DNA of 64,000 bases from Acinetobacter towneri DSM 14962 = CIP 107472 (GTDB lineage: Bacteria > Pseudomonadota > Gammaproteobacteria > Pseudomonadales > Moraxellaceae): assembly GCF_000368785.1 (NCBI RefSeq), contig NZ_KB849690.1:424852-488851 (forward strand), in the 5' to 3' direction. The notes under the pieces were generated by a model. The model was not told where the DNA came from, did no database searches, and was given only the letters and a program-made list of their open reading frames with translations. Positions 26,772 to 36,750 of this stretch are shown in pieces. How positions within the stretch are numbered: the first letter of the stretch is position 1; each line of letters opens with the position of its first letter. Both the position numbers and the translations under genes were made by a program.

Positions 26772-29078
26772 ATGGTCACAGTACGTGAACAACTTCCTGG
26801 ACGTTTAAATGAACTGTCTGAGGAAACGACTGTAGAACATGCCGAGCAAGCCCGACAGGATTTAGCAGAATGGCTAGACCGAGTACGCGGGATTTACGAT
26901 GGGGCGGCACTTGAACAATTAGAACGCGTTGCCAATTACACCCTGAAAAAAGAGCTGGAAACAGACGTCAGTCATCCATCGCATACCTTATATACAGGTA
27001 TTGAGATGGCGAATATTTTAGCGCACTTGCATGTCGATGAAGACACTTTGTCTGCAGCCATGCTCTATCGTAGCGTGCGTGAAAATGTCATGCAGTTAGA
27101 TGAAGTGCGTGAAGAATTTGGTGAAGCAGTTTATGGCTTGATCAAAGGCACCTTGTCGATGGGTAAGTTGTCTGAACTGATTGAGAAAAATAAGCGTTTA
27201 GAAGACCATTTTAATAATAACCAGCGTGAACATTTAACAGGCATTTATAAAATGCTGATTTCCATGACGGAAGATGTGCGCGTGGTGCTAATTAAACTGG
27301 CAGAACGTACCTATTCATTACGTGAGTTGGCAACCGCTTCCAAAGAACGTCAGGAGCGTGTGGCGCGAGAAATTTTAACCATTTACTCGCCATTGGCACA
27401 CCGTTTAGGCATTGCCCAACTGAAATGGGAACTCGAAGATTTAGCCTTCCGTTATTTGGCGCCAGACCGTTATAAAGAAATTGCGACGTTACTGAATGAA
27501 AAGCGTTTGGAGCGTGAAAACTACATTCAAAACGTAATTGAGCAATTGCGTACAGAGCTGGGCAATAATGGTATTCATGCCGAAATTAGCGGGCGGGTGA
27601 AACACATTTATTCGATTTATCGAAAAATGAAGAGTAAAAACCTCAGCTTCGATCAGCTCTATGACATTCGTGCTGTACGTGTTTTGGTGAAAACCATTCC
27701 AGAGTGTTACCACTCTTTGGGCATCGTACATCAATTGTGGCGGCATATTCCGCACCAGTTTGATGATTACATTACCAATCCAAAAGCCAATGGTTATCGC
27801 TCATTGCATACTGCCGTAATTGCAGAAAACAAGTCGCTTGAAGTGCAAATTCGTACCCTAGATATGCACGAAGAAGCCGAGCTTGGGGTATGTTCACACT
27901 TTAATTATAAAGAAGGTTCTAAAGCCACAGACCATTCGTTTAATCATCGTTTACATTCTTTGCGTTCTGTTTTGGAGCATTATCAGGAACGTAACGATGC
28001 CAGCGCACATAAAGAAGATGATGATTCTGAAAACTTTGAACAAATCCAAGAGTTTGAAGATTTTGAGAAAATTTATGTGTTCAGCCGTGATGGTGATATT
28101 AAAGAATTGCCACGTGGCTCAACGGTGCTGGACTTTGCTTATCATGTGCATACCGAAGTCGGCAATAAATGCTATGCCGCACGGGTCAATCAGCGCTATG
28201 TGCCGCTCACCTATACTTTAAAAACAGGCGAGCAGGTCGAGATTTTGACCAAAAAAGACCGTGAACCGAACCGTGATTGGTTGGTGAATTCTTTAGGTTA
28301 TATTAAGACAGCACGTGCGCGCGATAAGCTGCGTCATTGGTTTAGACAGCAAGACCGCAGTAAAAATCTGGAAGTTGGGCGTGAAGTGCTCAATAAAGAA
28401 TTGTCACGTTTGGCGATTCATCCAAAAAGTATTGATTTAAATGATTATTGCAATCACTTTAACGTCAAAACAGGTGAAGACATTCTGATTGGTTTGGTGA
28501 ATGGTGATATTAGCCTGCATGCCTTAATTAATCAGGTCAATCGTCACATGCACTTAGATCAGGATGAACCTGAACTGGTGTTGAAGCCAACCTTGAACCC
28601 ACGTGCCAGCCATACCTTATCGGCACATGGCATTTTGATTGATGGTTTGGATAACGTTGAACTGCATATCGCACAATGCTGTCAGCCTGTGCATGGTGAA
28701 GCGATTGCGGGGTATATTACCCTGAACCGTGGTGTGAGTATTCACAAAGTGGCGTGTTCGGACTATGTGCGTATGATTGGCAACGAACCTGAACGTGCGG
28801 TAGAAGCCGATTGGGAAATGCAGCCAACCCGTGGTCAAAGCGTGCAAATTGTGGTGGAAGCCTATGACCGCCGTGGTTTGCTCAAAGACTTAACCCAAGT
28901 GATTTTTGCCGATCAAATTAACATTCGTCAGGTGAATACTATTTCTGAAAGTGATGGTATCGCCAATATGAAATTGTTAATTGAAGTTAAAGGCTTGGCG
29001 CAACTTTCTCGTTTGTTGGCACGTTTAGAGCAGCAACCAGGGATTATCAGCGCACGTCGTTTGGTGCAAGGCAGCTAA
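26772..29078 (+). CDS. relA: GTP pyrophosphokinase (ppGpp synthetase I)
   Basis: A 768-residue long RSH protein. In the N-terminal hydrolase domain the H-D dyad expected for SpoT is missing (A-A-M-L-Y-R-S-V-R-E-N replaces the usual H-D-V-x-E-D), so this is the synthetase-only RelA. The synthetase region contains GYRSLHTAV; a TGS domain begins near KIYVFSRDGD; a Zn-finger-like Cys/His segment (HIAQCCQPVHGE) and a C-terminal ACT domain follow. It responds to uncharged tRNA on the ribosome. Terminated by a strong hairpin. Confidence 0.95.
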   Translation: MVTVREQLPGRLNELSEETTVEHAEQARQDLAEWLDRVRGIYDGAALEQLERVANYTLKKELETDVSHPSHTLYTGIEMANILAHLHVDEDTLSAAMLYRSVRENVMQLDEVREEFGEAVYGLIKGTLSMGKLSELIEKNKRLEDHFNNNQREHLTGIYKMLISMTEDVRVVLIKLAERTYSLRELATASKERQERVAREILTIYSPLAHRLGIAQLKWELEDLAFRYLAPDRYKEIATLLNEKRLERENYIQNVIEQLRTELGNNGIHAEISGRVKHIYSIYRKMKSKNLSFDQLYDIRAVRVLVKTIPECYHSLGIVHQLWRHIPHQFDDYITNPKANGYRSLHTAVIAENKSLEVQIRTLDMHEEAELGVCSHFNYKEGSKATDHSFNHRLHSLRSVLEHYQERNDASAHKEDDDSENFEQIQEFEDFEKIYVFSRDGDIKELPRGSTVLDFAYHVHTEVGNKCYAARVNQRYVPLTYTLKTGEQVEILTKKDREPNRDWLVNSLGYIKTARARDKLRHWFRQQDRSKNLEVGREVLNKELSRLAIHPKSIDLNDYCNHFNVKTGEDILIGLVNGDISLHALINQVNRHMHLDQDEPELVLKPTLNPRASHTLSAHGILIDGLDNVELHIAQCCQPVHGEAIAGYITLNRGVSIHKVACSDYVRMIGNEPERAVEADWEMQPTRGQSVQIVVEAYDRRGLLKDLTQVIFADQINIRQVNTISESDGIANMKLLIEVKGLAQLSRLLARLEQQPGIISARRLVQGS

Positions 29079-29091
29079 GCGAGCACGCTTT

Positions 29092-29120
29092 AAAAAACCA
29101 GCATGTTTGCTGGTTTTTTT
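29092..29120 (+). terminator. terminator of relA
   Basis: AAAAAACCAGCA-tgtt-TGCTGGTTTTTT: a perfect 12-bp stem with T-tract. Confidence 0.95.
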
Positions 29121-29153
29121 CTATCGTATTTCAGCCAAAATGGAGAAGGGCGG

Positions 29154-29807
29154 ATGAATAAAACACCTAAAAAAATTTGTGTGAATGTTAGCCGCATTCA
29201 GCAGATTTTTAGTCCCGATCCAAGTGCTGTACGCAGTGAACAGATTCAACAGCAAAAACAGGCGATTTATCGGCATCGGAATCAATTGTTGTCTGGATAC
29301 TTGGCACAAGATATTCAAAACAGCGATATTGAGCGTAACCTACATGGTAAACCATTTTTGACGGCATTCCCTCAATTGCAGTTTAACCATAGCCATAGCC
29401 GTCAACATTACGCTTTGGCAAGCAGCTTACAGGTGCAAGATCTAGGTATAGATGTTGAAGACTTAGAACGTAAGGTACGTTTTGATGCTTTGGCACAGCA
29501 TGCGTTTCATCCCAATGAACTCCAATACTGGCAAGATTTGGAACACGACGCTGATTATTGGTTTCGTGTCTGGACAACTAAAGAAGCAGTGCTGAAAGCA
29601 TCAGGTTTAGGGATTCGTTTAAGCCTGAATGAGTTGGATACTCGTATGCATCCCAATGCACAGGGCGGCATTTGTCATCATCCACAGATTGGGCATTTTG
29701 CCTATCAAAACTTTCGTTTATCAGATTGTATGTTGACCGTAGCATGGCGAGCAGCGCCATCTTGCGTAGGCTTTCAGTTTCCACAGATTCATATTATTCA
29801 GCATTAA
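29154..29807 (+). CDS. 4'-phosphopantetheinyl transferase superfamily protein
   Basis: A 217-residue Sfp/AcpT-like enzyme that would load phosphopantetheine onto carrier proteins. Metal and CoA-site motifs GIDVEDLER and WTTKEAVLKASGLGIRLS are intact. The frame is open 51 bases further upstream, but ATG 29154 has the GGAGAAGGGCGG site directly before it. No carrier-protein or NRPS gene is nearby, so its substrate is unknown. Confidence 0.88.
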   Translation: MNKTPKKICVNVSRIQQIFSPDPSAVRSEQIQQQKQAIYRHRNQLLSGYLAQDIQNSDIERNLHGKPFLTAFPQLQFNHSHSRQHYALASSLQVQDLGIDVEDLERKVRFDALAQHAFHPNELQYWQDLEHDADYWFRVWTTKEAVLKASGLGIRLSLNELDTRMHPNAQGGICHHPQIGHFAYQNFRLSDCMLTVAWRAAPSCVGFQFPQIHIIQH

Positions 29808-29844
29808 CATCGCAACGTCAGCGTAAATATCGCAATGCTAAGGC

Positions 29845-29872
29845 ACAAAAAAGCCTATCCGAAGATAGGCTT
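29845..29872 (-). terminator. terminator of the tgt-yajC-secD-secF group
   Basis: On the minus strand AAGCCTATC and GATAGGCTT form a 9-bp stem with a 4-base loop, followed by six Ts. It lies 26 bases past the secF stop. Confidence 0.88.
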
Positions 29873-29897
29873 GAATGTTGGTGTCAGCAGAAATGCA

Positions 29898-30872
29898 TTA
29901 AGGAATTTCTTGCTCTTCACCTTCAAATTCAGGTTTGACTTGAACAATGAAGTCCTGACGGTTCAAACCGCGCCATAAGGCAAAGGCTGTACCAATGTAA
30001 ATAGATGAATATGTTCCGACAAAGACACCCACAAACATCGCAATCGAGAACCATTTCAGACCATCACCACCCATGAGCATCATCGCGACTACAACCAATA
30101 ATAGGGTCATAGAGGTGTGAATGGTACGACGTAAAGTTTCTGTCAGCGCAATGTTTACCACTTCAAGTGGTGTTGCACCACGGATTTTACGGAAGTTTTC
30201 ACGAATACGGTCAGATACAACAATGTTATCGTTGAGTGAGAAGCCAATAATCGCCAATAACGCTGCCAATACAGTCAGGTCAAATGGCCATTGCATCATG
30301 GCAAAAATACCTAGTGTCACAATAATATCGTGGAACAATGACAGTACCGCTCCCATTGCCAGTTTGAATTCAAAGCGAATGGTGACATAAACCAACATCA
30401 ATAACAGTGCTAAAGCCACAGCGCCCGCAGAACGCACGTATAGCTCATTACCGACTTGACCACCCACTACATCTACCTTTGGCACAGTTGCCGTGTTATT
30501 TGGTAGTTGTACCGCAGCAGTAATTGCTTTGGTTAAGTCTTCTGCTTCAACATCTTCTTGCACAGGCATACGTACCATTAGGTCGCGGTCTGAACCAAGC
30601 GTTTGTACTACAGGGTCGTTAAAGCCTGCTTTGACCAATGCGTTAGAAACATCGGTGGCTTTTACTGGATTGCTATAGTTGAGTTCTGCAGCAATACCCC
30701 CAGTAAAGTCCAAACCTAAGTTTAAACCTTTGGTGGCAATGAAGAATATACTGGCAACCGTTAATAGAATAGAAAGCAATGCCGCAGGCAAAGCAATCTT
30801 CATAAACGGAATCACGCGCTCATCATCAGGGCGGCCATATTTTTTTGAAGGCAGTTGAGTATTCTCAGTCAT
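29898..30872 (-). CDS. secF: protein translocase subunit SecF
   Basis: A 324-residue RND-like membrane subunit that with SecD uses proton motive force to finish protein export. The FIATKGLNLGLDFTGG segment after TM1 and the conserved SLNDNIVVSDRIREN region are typical. It follows secD by 11 bases on the minus strand. Confidence 0.96.
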   Translation of the reverse strand: MTENTQLPSKKYGRPDDERVIPFMKIALPAALLSILLTVASIFFIATKGLNLGLDFTGGIAAELNYSNPVKATDVSNALVKAGFNDPVVQTLGSDRDLMVRMPVQEDVEAEDLTKAITAAVQLPNNTATVPKVDVVGGQVGNELYVRSAGAVALALLLMLVYVTIRFEFKLAMGAVLSLFHDIIVTLGIFAMMQWPFDLTVLAALLAIIGFSLNDNIVVSDRIRENFRKIRGATPLEVVNIALTETLRRTIHTSMTLLLVVVAMMLMGGDGLKWFSIAMFVGVFVGTYSSIYIGTAFALWRGLNRQDFIVQVKPEFEGEEQEIP

Positions 30873-30883
30873 CAGTGATCTCC

Positions 30884-32779
30884 TTAAATGCTCAACTTTT
30901 TCAAGTTACGTTTTTTGCCGTAGATGATTTGTACAATTGCACGGGTCACTGTAATCGCAGTAAACATCGAGCAGACAATACCAATCATGAGCGTCACAGC
31001 AAAGCCTTTGATTGGGCCTGTACCAATCGCAAACAGAATGAATGCCACCAAGAATGTGGTTAAGTTCGAGTCGAAAATTGTGTTATACGCTCGGTCATAA
31101 CCTGCCACAATGGCTTGTTTTGGCGAGGCACCCCACTTAATTTCTTCTCGTATTCGCTCACAAATCAAGACGTTGGCATCCACTGCCATACCAATGGTAA
31201 TTACGATACCCGCAATACCCGGCAAGGTAAGTGATGCACCAATCCAAGACATGACGGTTAAAATCATGGCTAAGTTAAACACTAAAGCGAAGTTGGCAAT
31301 CAGACCAAACAGACGGAAGAACACCACCATCCAGATTGCGACCAAAATGAAGCCAATCTGAGTCGACAATACGCCTTTATCAATGTTTTCTTGACCCAAG
31401 CTTGGGCCAATCACACGTTCTTCGACAAAGTACATTGGCGCTGCCAAAGCACCAGCACGAAGCATTAAGGCCAATTCAGAGGCTTCTTGTGGAGAATCTA
31501 GACCTGTAATACGGAACTGCGAACCCAATACTGCCTGAATGGTTGCAGCATTAATAACGACAGATTCGGTGTATGGCGTACGTACTTCAGTTTGTGTGCC
31601 ATTTTCATCGGTCACATAGCTAATGCGTTGTTTGTTTTCAATAAACAATACCGCCATACGTTTACCCACAGCGTTACGCGTCGCATCTGCCATGAGTTTA
31701 CCGCCCGCAGCATCAAGGGTAATGTTAACTTCTGCACCGCCTGTATCTTGGCTAAAACCACTCGACGCATTTTGAACACGCTCACCCGTTAAAATACGGC
31801 TGCGGTTCAATAATAATTGGCGACCACTGTCCAAAGATTCAAAGGCAAACGCTTCTGTGCCAGGTGGTACTGTACCTGTCGCCTGACCTGTGTACGGATC
31901 AATATATTGATCATTTAAGTCAGACACCAAACGGAATTCGAGGTTAGCAGTACGACCGAGTACACGCTTCGCTTCAGCCGTATCTTGTACGCCTGGCAAT
32001 TCCACTACAATACGGTTGCTACCTTGAGTTTGTACCAAAGCTTCAGCCACACCTAACTCGTTAATACGGTTACGTAAAGTAGTTAAGTTCTGATTGACCG
32101 CATACGACTGAATTTCCTGTTTACGGACATCGGTATAGTTCAGACGTAAGCTAGAACCTTCTGTGGTGGCTACAGCTTGCTGTGTGTATTCATTGCCGTT
32201 ACGACGCAAGAAATCCATCACTGCATCACGGTCTGCATTATTGGCAAACTGTAGGGTGATGGTGTTGTTATTCAGCGAAAGGCTATTAAATTTCAGCTTG
32301 TTGTCACGCAATTGACGGCGTAAATCGGTGGCTGAAGTTTCCATACGCTGGCTGATGGCCTTGTCCATATCCACTTCTAATAAGAAGTGCACACCACCAC
32401 GTAAGTCCAGACCGAGTTTCATTGGTTTTGCACCAATTTTTTGTAGCCATTCTGGTGTGGTTGGCGCAAGGTTCAGTGCCACGACATAGTCATCACCTAA
32501 ACCGCGACGTAAAGCTTCTTTGGCTTTGAGTTGGGCTTCTGAGGTGTCTAAACGCAACAATGCAGCATTGTTGGTAAAGCTGTTGTCATGACTGGCAATA
32601 TTTTCTGATTGTAAAATTTGCTCTGCTTTTTGTATGATGCTTTGATCAATTTGGGTACCAGCTTTGGCACCTGAAATTTGAACAGCAGGTTCATCTGGAT
32701 ACAAGCTAGGCAGGGCATATAATGTACTCACCACAAGAACAACGAGGATGAGCAGATATTTCCATGCTGGGTAACGCAT
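30884..32779 (-). CDS. secD: protein translocase subunit SecD
   Basis: A 631-residue RND-like protein. Its N-terminal TM is followed by the LGLDLRGGVHFLLEVD motif, a large periplasmic domain and five more TMs including AVDANVLICERIREE. It forms SecDF with the next gene; yajC lies 51 bases upstream. Confidence 0.96.
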   Translation of the reverse strand: MRYPAWKYLLILVVLVVSTLYALPSLYPDEPAVQISGAKAGTQIDQSIIQKAEQILQSENIASHDNSFTNNAALLRLDTSEAQLKAKEALRRGLGDDYVVALNLAPTTPEWLQKIGAKPMKLGLDLRGGVHFLLEVDMDKAISQRMETSATDLRRQLRDNKLKFNSLSLNNNTITLQFANNADRDAVMDFLRRNGNEYTQQAVATTEGSSLRLNYTDVRKQEIQSYAVNQNLTTLRNRINELGVAEALVQTQGSNRIVVELPGVQDTAEAKRVLGRTANLEFRLVSDLNDQYIDPYTGQATGTVPPGTEAFAFESLDSGRQLLLNRSRILTGERVQNASSGFSQDTGGAEVNITLDAAGGKLMADATRNAVGKRMAVLFIENKQRISYVTDENGTQTEVRTPYTESVVINAATIQAVLGSQFRITGLDSPQEASELALMLRAGALAAPMYFVEERVIGPSLGQENIDKGVLSTQIGFILVAIWMVVFFRLFGLIANFALVFNLAMILTVMSWIGASLTLPGIAGIVITIGMAVDANVLICERIREEIKWGASPKQAIVAGYDRAYNTIFDSNLTTFLVAFILFAIGTGPIKGFAVTLMIGIVCSMFTAITVTRAIVQIIYGKKRNLKKLSI

Positions 32780-32830
32780 TTATTTTCTTCTTAAAATGAA
32801 AAAGTCGTGCGTGAGCACGACTCTTTTTGA

Positions 32831-33160
32831 TTAGAGGTTGTTTAATGTGCCTTCAGGAAGAACTGAAATGACACTCGCGCGTTGTACTTTTACTTCTACA
32901 CCACGGTTCAGCTCTACCACTGCAAAATCACCTTCAATTTTCGTGATTTTACCCATAAGACCACCTGCGAATACCACTTCACTGCCTACGCCCAAGCTTT
33001 CAATCAGTGTACGATGCTCTTTGGCACGCTTTGATTGTGGACGCCAAATCAGGAAGTAGAAAATTGCAATGAAGACTGCAATCATTAAAAGGTTAGCCAC
33101 AAGGCTTGGTTGTTGTGCAGCTTCACCTGCTGCGTGAGCGGTCGAAATAAAAAGGCTCAT
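32831..33160 (-). CDS. yajC: preprotein translocase subunit YajC
   Basis: A 109-residue single-span protein (TM around LLMIAVFIAIFYFLIWRPQ, with RPQ just after it) of the SecDF-YajC complex. It lies between tgt and secD on the same strand. Confidence 0.94.
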   Translation of the reverse strand: MSLFISTAHAAGEAAQQPSLVANLLMIAVFIAIFYFLIWRPQSKRAKEHRTLIESLGVGSEVVFAGGLMGKITKIEGDFAVVELNRGVEVKVQRASVISVLPEGTLNNL

Positions 33161-33263
33161 TTCATTTTCCTAAACTAAAAACTGGCGATCAGTGATCTGA
33201 TAATAAATTGGGTTTGTTCTGCAATTTACCTTGTCTTTTTACTCAGCGCAAATACTGAAAAGA

Positions 33264-34406
<1,143 letters not shown>

Positions 34407-34543
34407 TCAAGGCGAAAAAACAGTTCGCTGATTGTTCGTGCTAAAAGTGCAATATTTTCCTAGATTCTGCACGGAATTGCCAGTTGAGATACGTTTTCCT
34501 TGGTAAAAATTGCGAGTAAATATTTTGTTCAAATCCATTGTGC

Positions 34544-34667
34544 TTACATGGCGTAAAATTGCTGAATACGTTGGGTAATTTCTTTATGTAAGGCAATTTC
34601 ACCTTGTTCATGATTGTCCATTGCAGCAACGTGCTGAATTAAACGCTGAATATATAAATTACTGTCA
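34544..34667 (-). pseudogene. 3' fragment of the gene split by TnpB element copy 2
   Basis: Reading the minus strand right after the element's GTCAA end gives 40 codons (D-S-N-L-Y-I-Q ... Q-F-Y-A-M) and a stop at 34544-34546. Joined to the 5' part (36574 down to 35874) it gives exactly 825 bases, i.e. 274 codons plus stop, in frame. It has no start of its own and is therefore the displaced tail of that gene. Confidence 0.85.
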
Positions 34668-34676
34668 TTGACATCC

Positions 34677-34699
34677 TCACCTCCCTTAAACGGAGGTGA
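34677..34699 (-). repeat. right-end hairpin of TnpB element copy 2
   Basis: TCACCTCC-cttaaac-GGAGGTGA, a perfect 8-bp stem whose loop holds the tnpB stop codon. In copy 1 the same place reads TCACCCTCttttaagggggg, with imperfect pairing. It is the likely 3' structure of the guide-bearing RNA and the site of TnpA recognition. Confidence 0.65.
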
Positions 34700-35744
34700 T
34701 TCCTACAGCTAGACGCTTATGCCCAAGCGCAAGAATGTTCATGGCACTATTTAAGTCCCTATCGTGAGTGACACCACACTCACATGACCATTCTCTTATT
34801 CCAAGACCTGTCCTACCTCTCGGACTACTTGAGGTGATCTCACCGCAGCACGAACAGATTTGGGTGGTATAGGCTTCATTGACTTCTTCAAACATTACCC
34901 CTGCGTTCTCGCATTTATACTTGAGCATTGTTTTTAGTGCTGAAAACCCTGTATCTAAAACAGACTTTGCCATTTTAGTTTTTACAAGCTTTTTGGCACT
35001 TAAGTCACCTACAATTATGAGTGCATTATTTTTAACAAGTAATGTACTTGCCTTATGCAAATGGTCTTTACGGCAATTTGCAATCTTGGCGTGTAATGCA
35101 CGAACACGCTTCTTATTCCTGGCTCTCTGAGCAATACATAATTTCTGCTCATATTTTCGATAGAATTTTGGATTTGAAATTACAGTGCCATCAGAACAGG
35201 TGGCAATATCTTTTAAGCCTAGATCAATACCAATCGATTTGGTTGCTGTCGATTTATCTTGCTTAGGCGATTCAACAACAAGACATACATACCAACGCCC
35301 ACGGCTATCCTCTACAAATGAACCTGTTTTTAACGTGTATTTGCTTAAACCGTAGCTATCCCAAAGCTTAAATTGGTGTTTTCCATACTGGACATATCCA
35401 TTGGCATATTTGATAGCCAACTTTTTAAAGGGAACCCATCCCAAAGAGCGCCTTGCTGATTTTTTATTGCTGACACGCCATTTCAGCTTTGCCTTTTTAA
35501 ATTGCTTTCTTCGGGTGACTAATTCTTCAGTTACAGCCTGAATGGTTTGACTATGTAAATTACATTCTTTGGATGTGCCTTTGGTGTATTGAGCAATATC
35601 AAATGCAGATAGAAACTCACCTTTTCTTTTTAGGTGCTTAAAACTTAAATCATTCACATAATTCCAAACAAAGTTCACCTCAGATGCTAATTTAATCAGC
35701 ACCTTTGCGTGTTTGTCTTTTATGCGGAGTTTAAGTGTTTTCAT
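34686..35744 (-). CDS. tnpB: TnpB RNA-guided nuclease (solo, copy 2)
   Basis: A 352-residue TnpB, about 93% identical to the copy at 22166. Like it, RuvC-I Asp174 is present, the RuvC-II glutamate is Gly246 (IIVGDLS), and a later glutamate is found at 290 (VNEAYTT). RuvC-III is Asp330. The zinc finger differs: Cys297/Cys300 are paired with C-x-C (SCECG) instead of the C-x-x-C seen in copy 1. This C-terminal third therefore diverges more than the rest. No tnpA adjoins it. Confidence 0.93.
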   Translation of the reverse strand: MKTLKLRIKDKHAKVLIKLASEVNFVWNYVNDLSFKHLKRKGEFLSAFDIAQYTKGTSKECNLHSQTIQAVTEELVTRRKQFKKAKLKWRVSNKKSARRSLGWVPFKKLAIKYANGYVQYGKHQFKLWDSYGLSKYTLKTGSFVEDSRGRWYVCLVVESPKQDKSTATKSIGIDLGLKDIATCSDGTVISNPKFYRKYEQKLCIAQRARNKKRVRALHAKIANCRKDHLHKASTLLVKNNALIIVGDLSAKKLVKTKMAKSVLDTGFSALKTMLKYKCENAGVMFEEVNEAYTTQICSCCGEITSSSPRGRTGLGIREWSCECGVTHDRDLNSAMNILALGHKRLAVGITSV

Positions 35745-35794
35745 GTGCTTATTTTAACAATAATATTTTAAGTAATGAACAACAAAGATATTTA

Positions 35795-35815
35795 ATACGA
35801 CATTCCATGTCGTAT
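35795..35815 (-). repeat. left-end hairpin of TnpB element copy 2
   Basis: ATACGACAT-tcc-ATGTCGTAT, a perfect 9-bp stem with 3-base loop, corresponding to the 22097 hairpin of copy 1. Confidence 0.65.
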
Positions 35816-35818
35816 GGC

Positions 35819-36574
35819 TTACGCCAGTCGCTTATATCCTCGTGCTGAACCACGAGGTTTTACGCTCCAAGTGATAAAACTCGGTTCTAATGTGAGCAAA
35901 TAGGCTTCATGTGCAATGCTCAAATAATCATACGGTTCCACTTCTAAAAGTTGTGCCAGATCAATCAGCAAGTCTTTATCCACTTGTTGTAGTTTGAGCT
36001 TGGGTTGTGCGGTGGATTGTTCCATCGTGGTTTGAGGCGCTTTGTTGTGCAGGAATTCATCGAGCAAAGCACTTGGAGCGTTTAGAAATTGCGCTGAGTG
36101 GATTTCTACATCGACCTGTTTGGGCACATGAATAAAAAACAGAATTTGGCTTAAATCTAAGCCATAAGCGCCCGATAAAGATTGTTTAGCCTGCTGAAAT
36201 ATATCCAGTAAAAGTTCAAGATGGTTGTATTGCAGCGTGTCATTGGAATTCAGCAGAGGATTGCCATAGATATGTCGCTGTTTAAAATAATCTGCAAAAA
36301 TATTTTTAAATTGATGCAGACCGCTAGAATTGTTGGCTTGAGTGCGATAACGCCATTTTTCTATATTCCATTTATTTACTTCAGATAAATATTGTGCTTC
36401 ATCTTCCTGTTCATTAAACAGGCTGCGTTGGCTTGAAACAGCTAAATAATCGACCCCAAGATATTCATTAAAGACCAGTACACAGGCATAAATTTGGTCT
36501 TGTTCATATTGCTCATAGAGTTGGAAAAACTCTTGAATGAGGGTGTTTTTCAGGTTCTGAATATGTTCTAACAT
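35819..36574 (-). pseudogene. host gene truncated by TnpB element copy 2 (resembles DUF4303)
   Basis: The open frame of 251 codons is a hybrid: residues 1-234 are native, while the last 17 (from the T-W-S-V-K-P-R stretch onward) are read from the transposon left end. The native protein would be 274 residues, with its last 40 residues encoded at 34544-34667. The N-terminal half (a long helix, then IYACVLVFNEYLG and the VNKWNIEKWRYRTQ stretch) resembles DUF4303-type proteins by pattern; function unknown. No membrane or signal sequence is seen. It may still be translated as an altered product. Confidence 0.82.
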
Positions 36575-36750
36575 TTTATCGGCTTACTTTTTATTTTGGG
36601 ATTTATGTTTTGAGCAATTGTTGTTTATATTTTGCTCAACCTCATGATTGTGTCAAAGCTGAGAAAAATGTCAATAAGACAAAACAAATTGTAGTCAAAG
36701 CTCACTTAAGTTGTTAAATTGTAATTAAAATCAATTCATAGAGGTGGGCT

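Larger units (their letters stand above)
34668..35873 (-). mobile_element. TnpB-only IS605-superfamily element, copy 2
   Basis: A 1206-bp element in reverse orientation. The left end follows TTTAT (ATAAA at 35874-35878 on the plus strand) and has two hairpins: CCTCGTG/CACGAGG (35838-35857) and ATACGACAT/ATGTCGTAT (35795-35815). The right end (34668) finishes TGTCAA on the element strand, preceded by the hairpin TCACCTCC/GGAGGTGA at 34677-34699, whose loop contains the tnpB stop codon. Removing the element restores an uninterrupted host gene, which independently confirms both ends. Confidence 0.88.

Noticed and set aside
26772..29078. RelA as a bifunctional SpoT-type enzyme
   Set aside because: The hydrolase domain lacks the H-D pair, so only synthesis is expected.
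34441..34629. A 62-codon minus-strand frame next to tgt
   Set aside because: It is in another frame than the 3' fragment of the split gene, overlaps it, and has no ribosome binding site or family resemblance.
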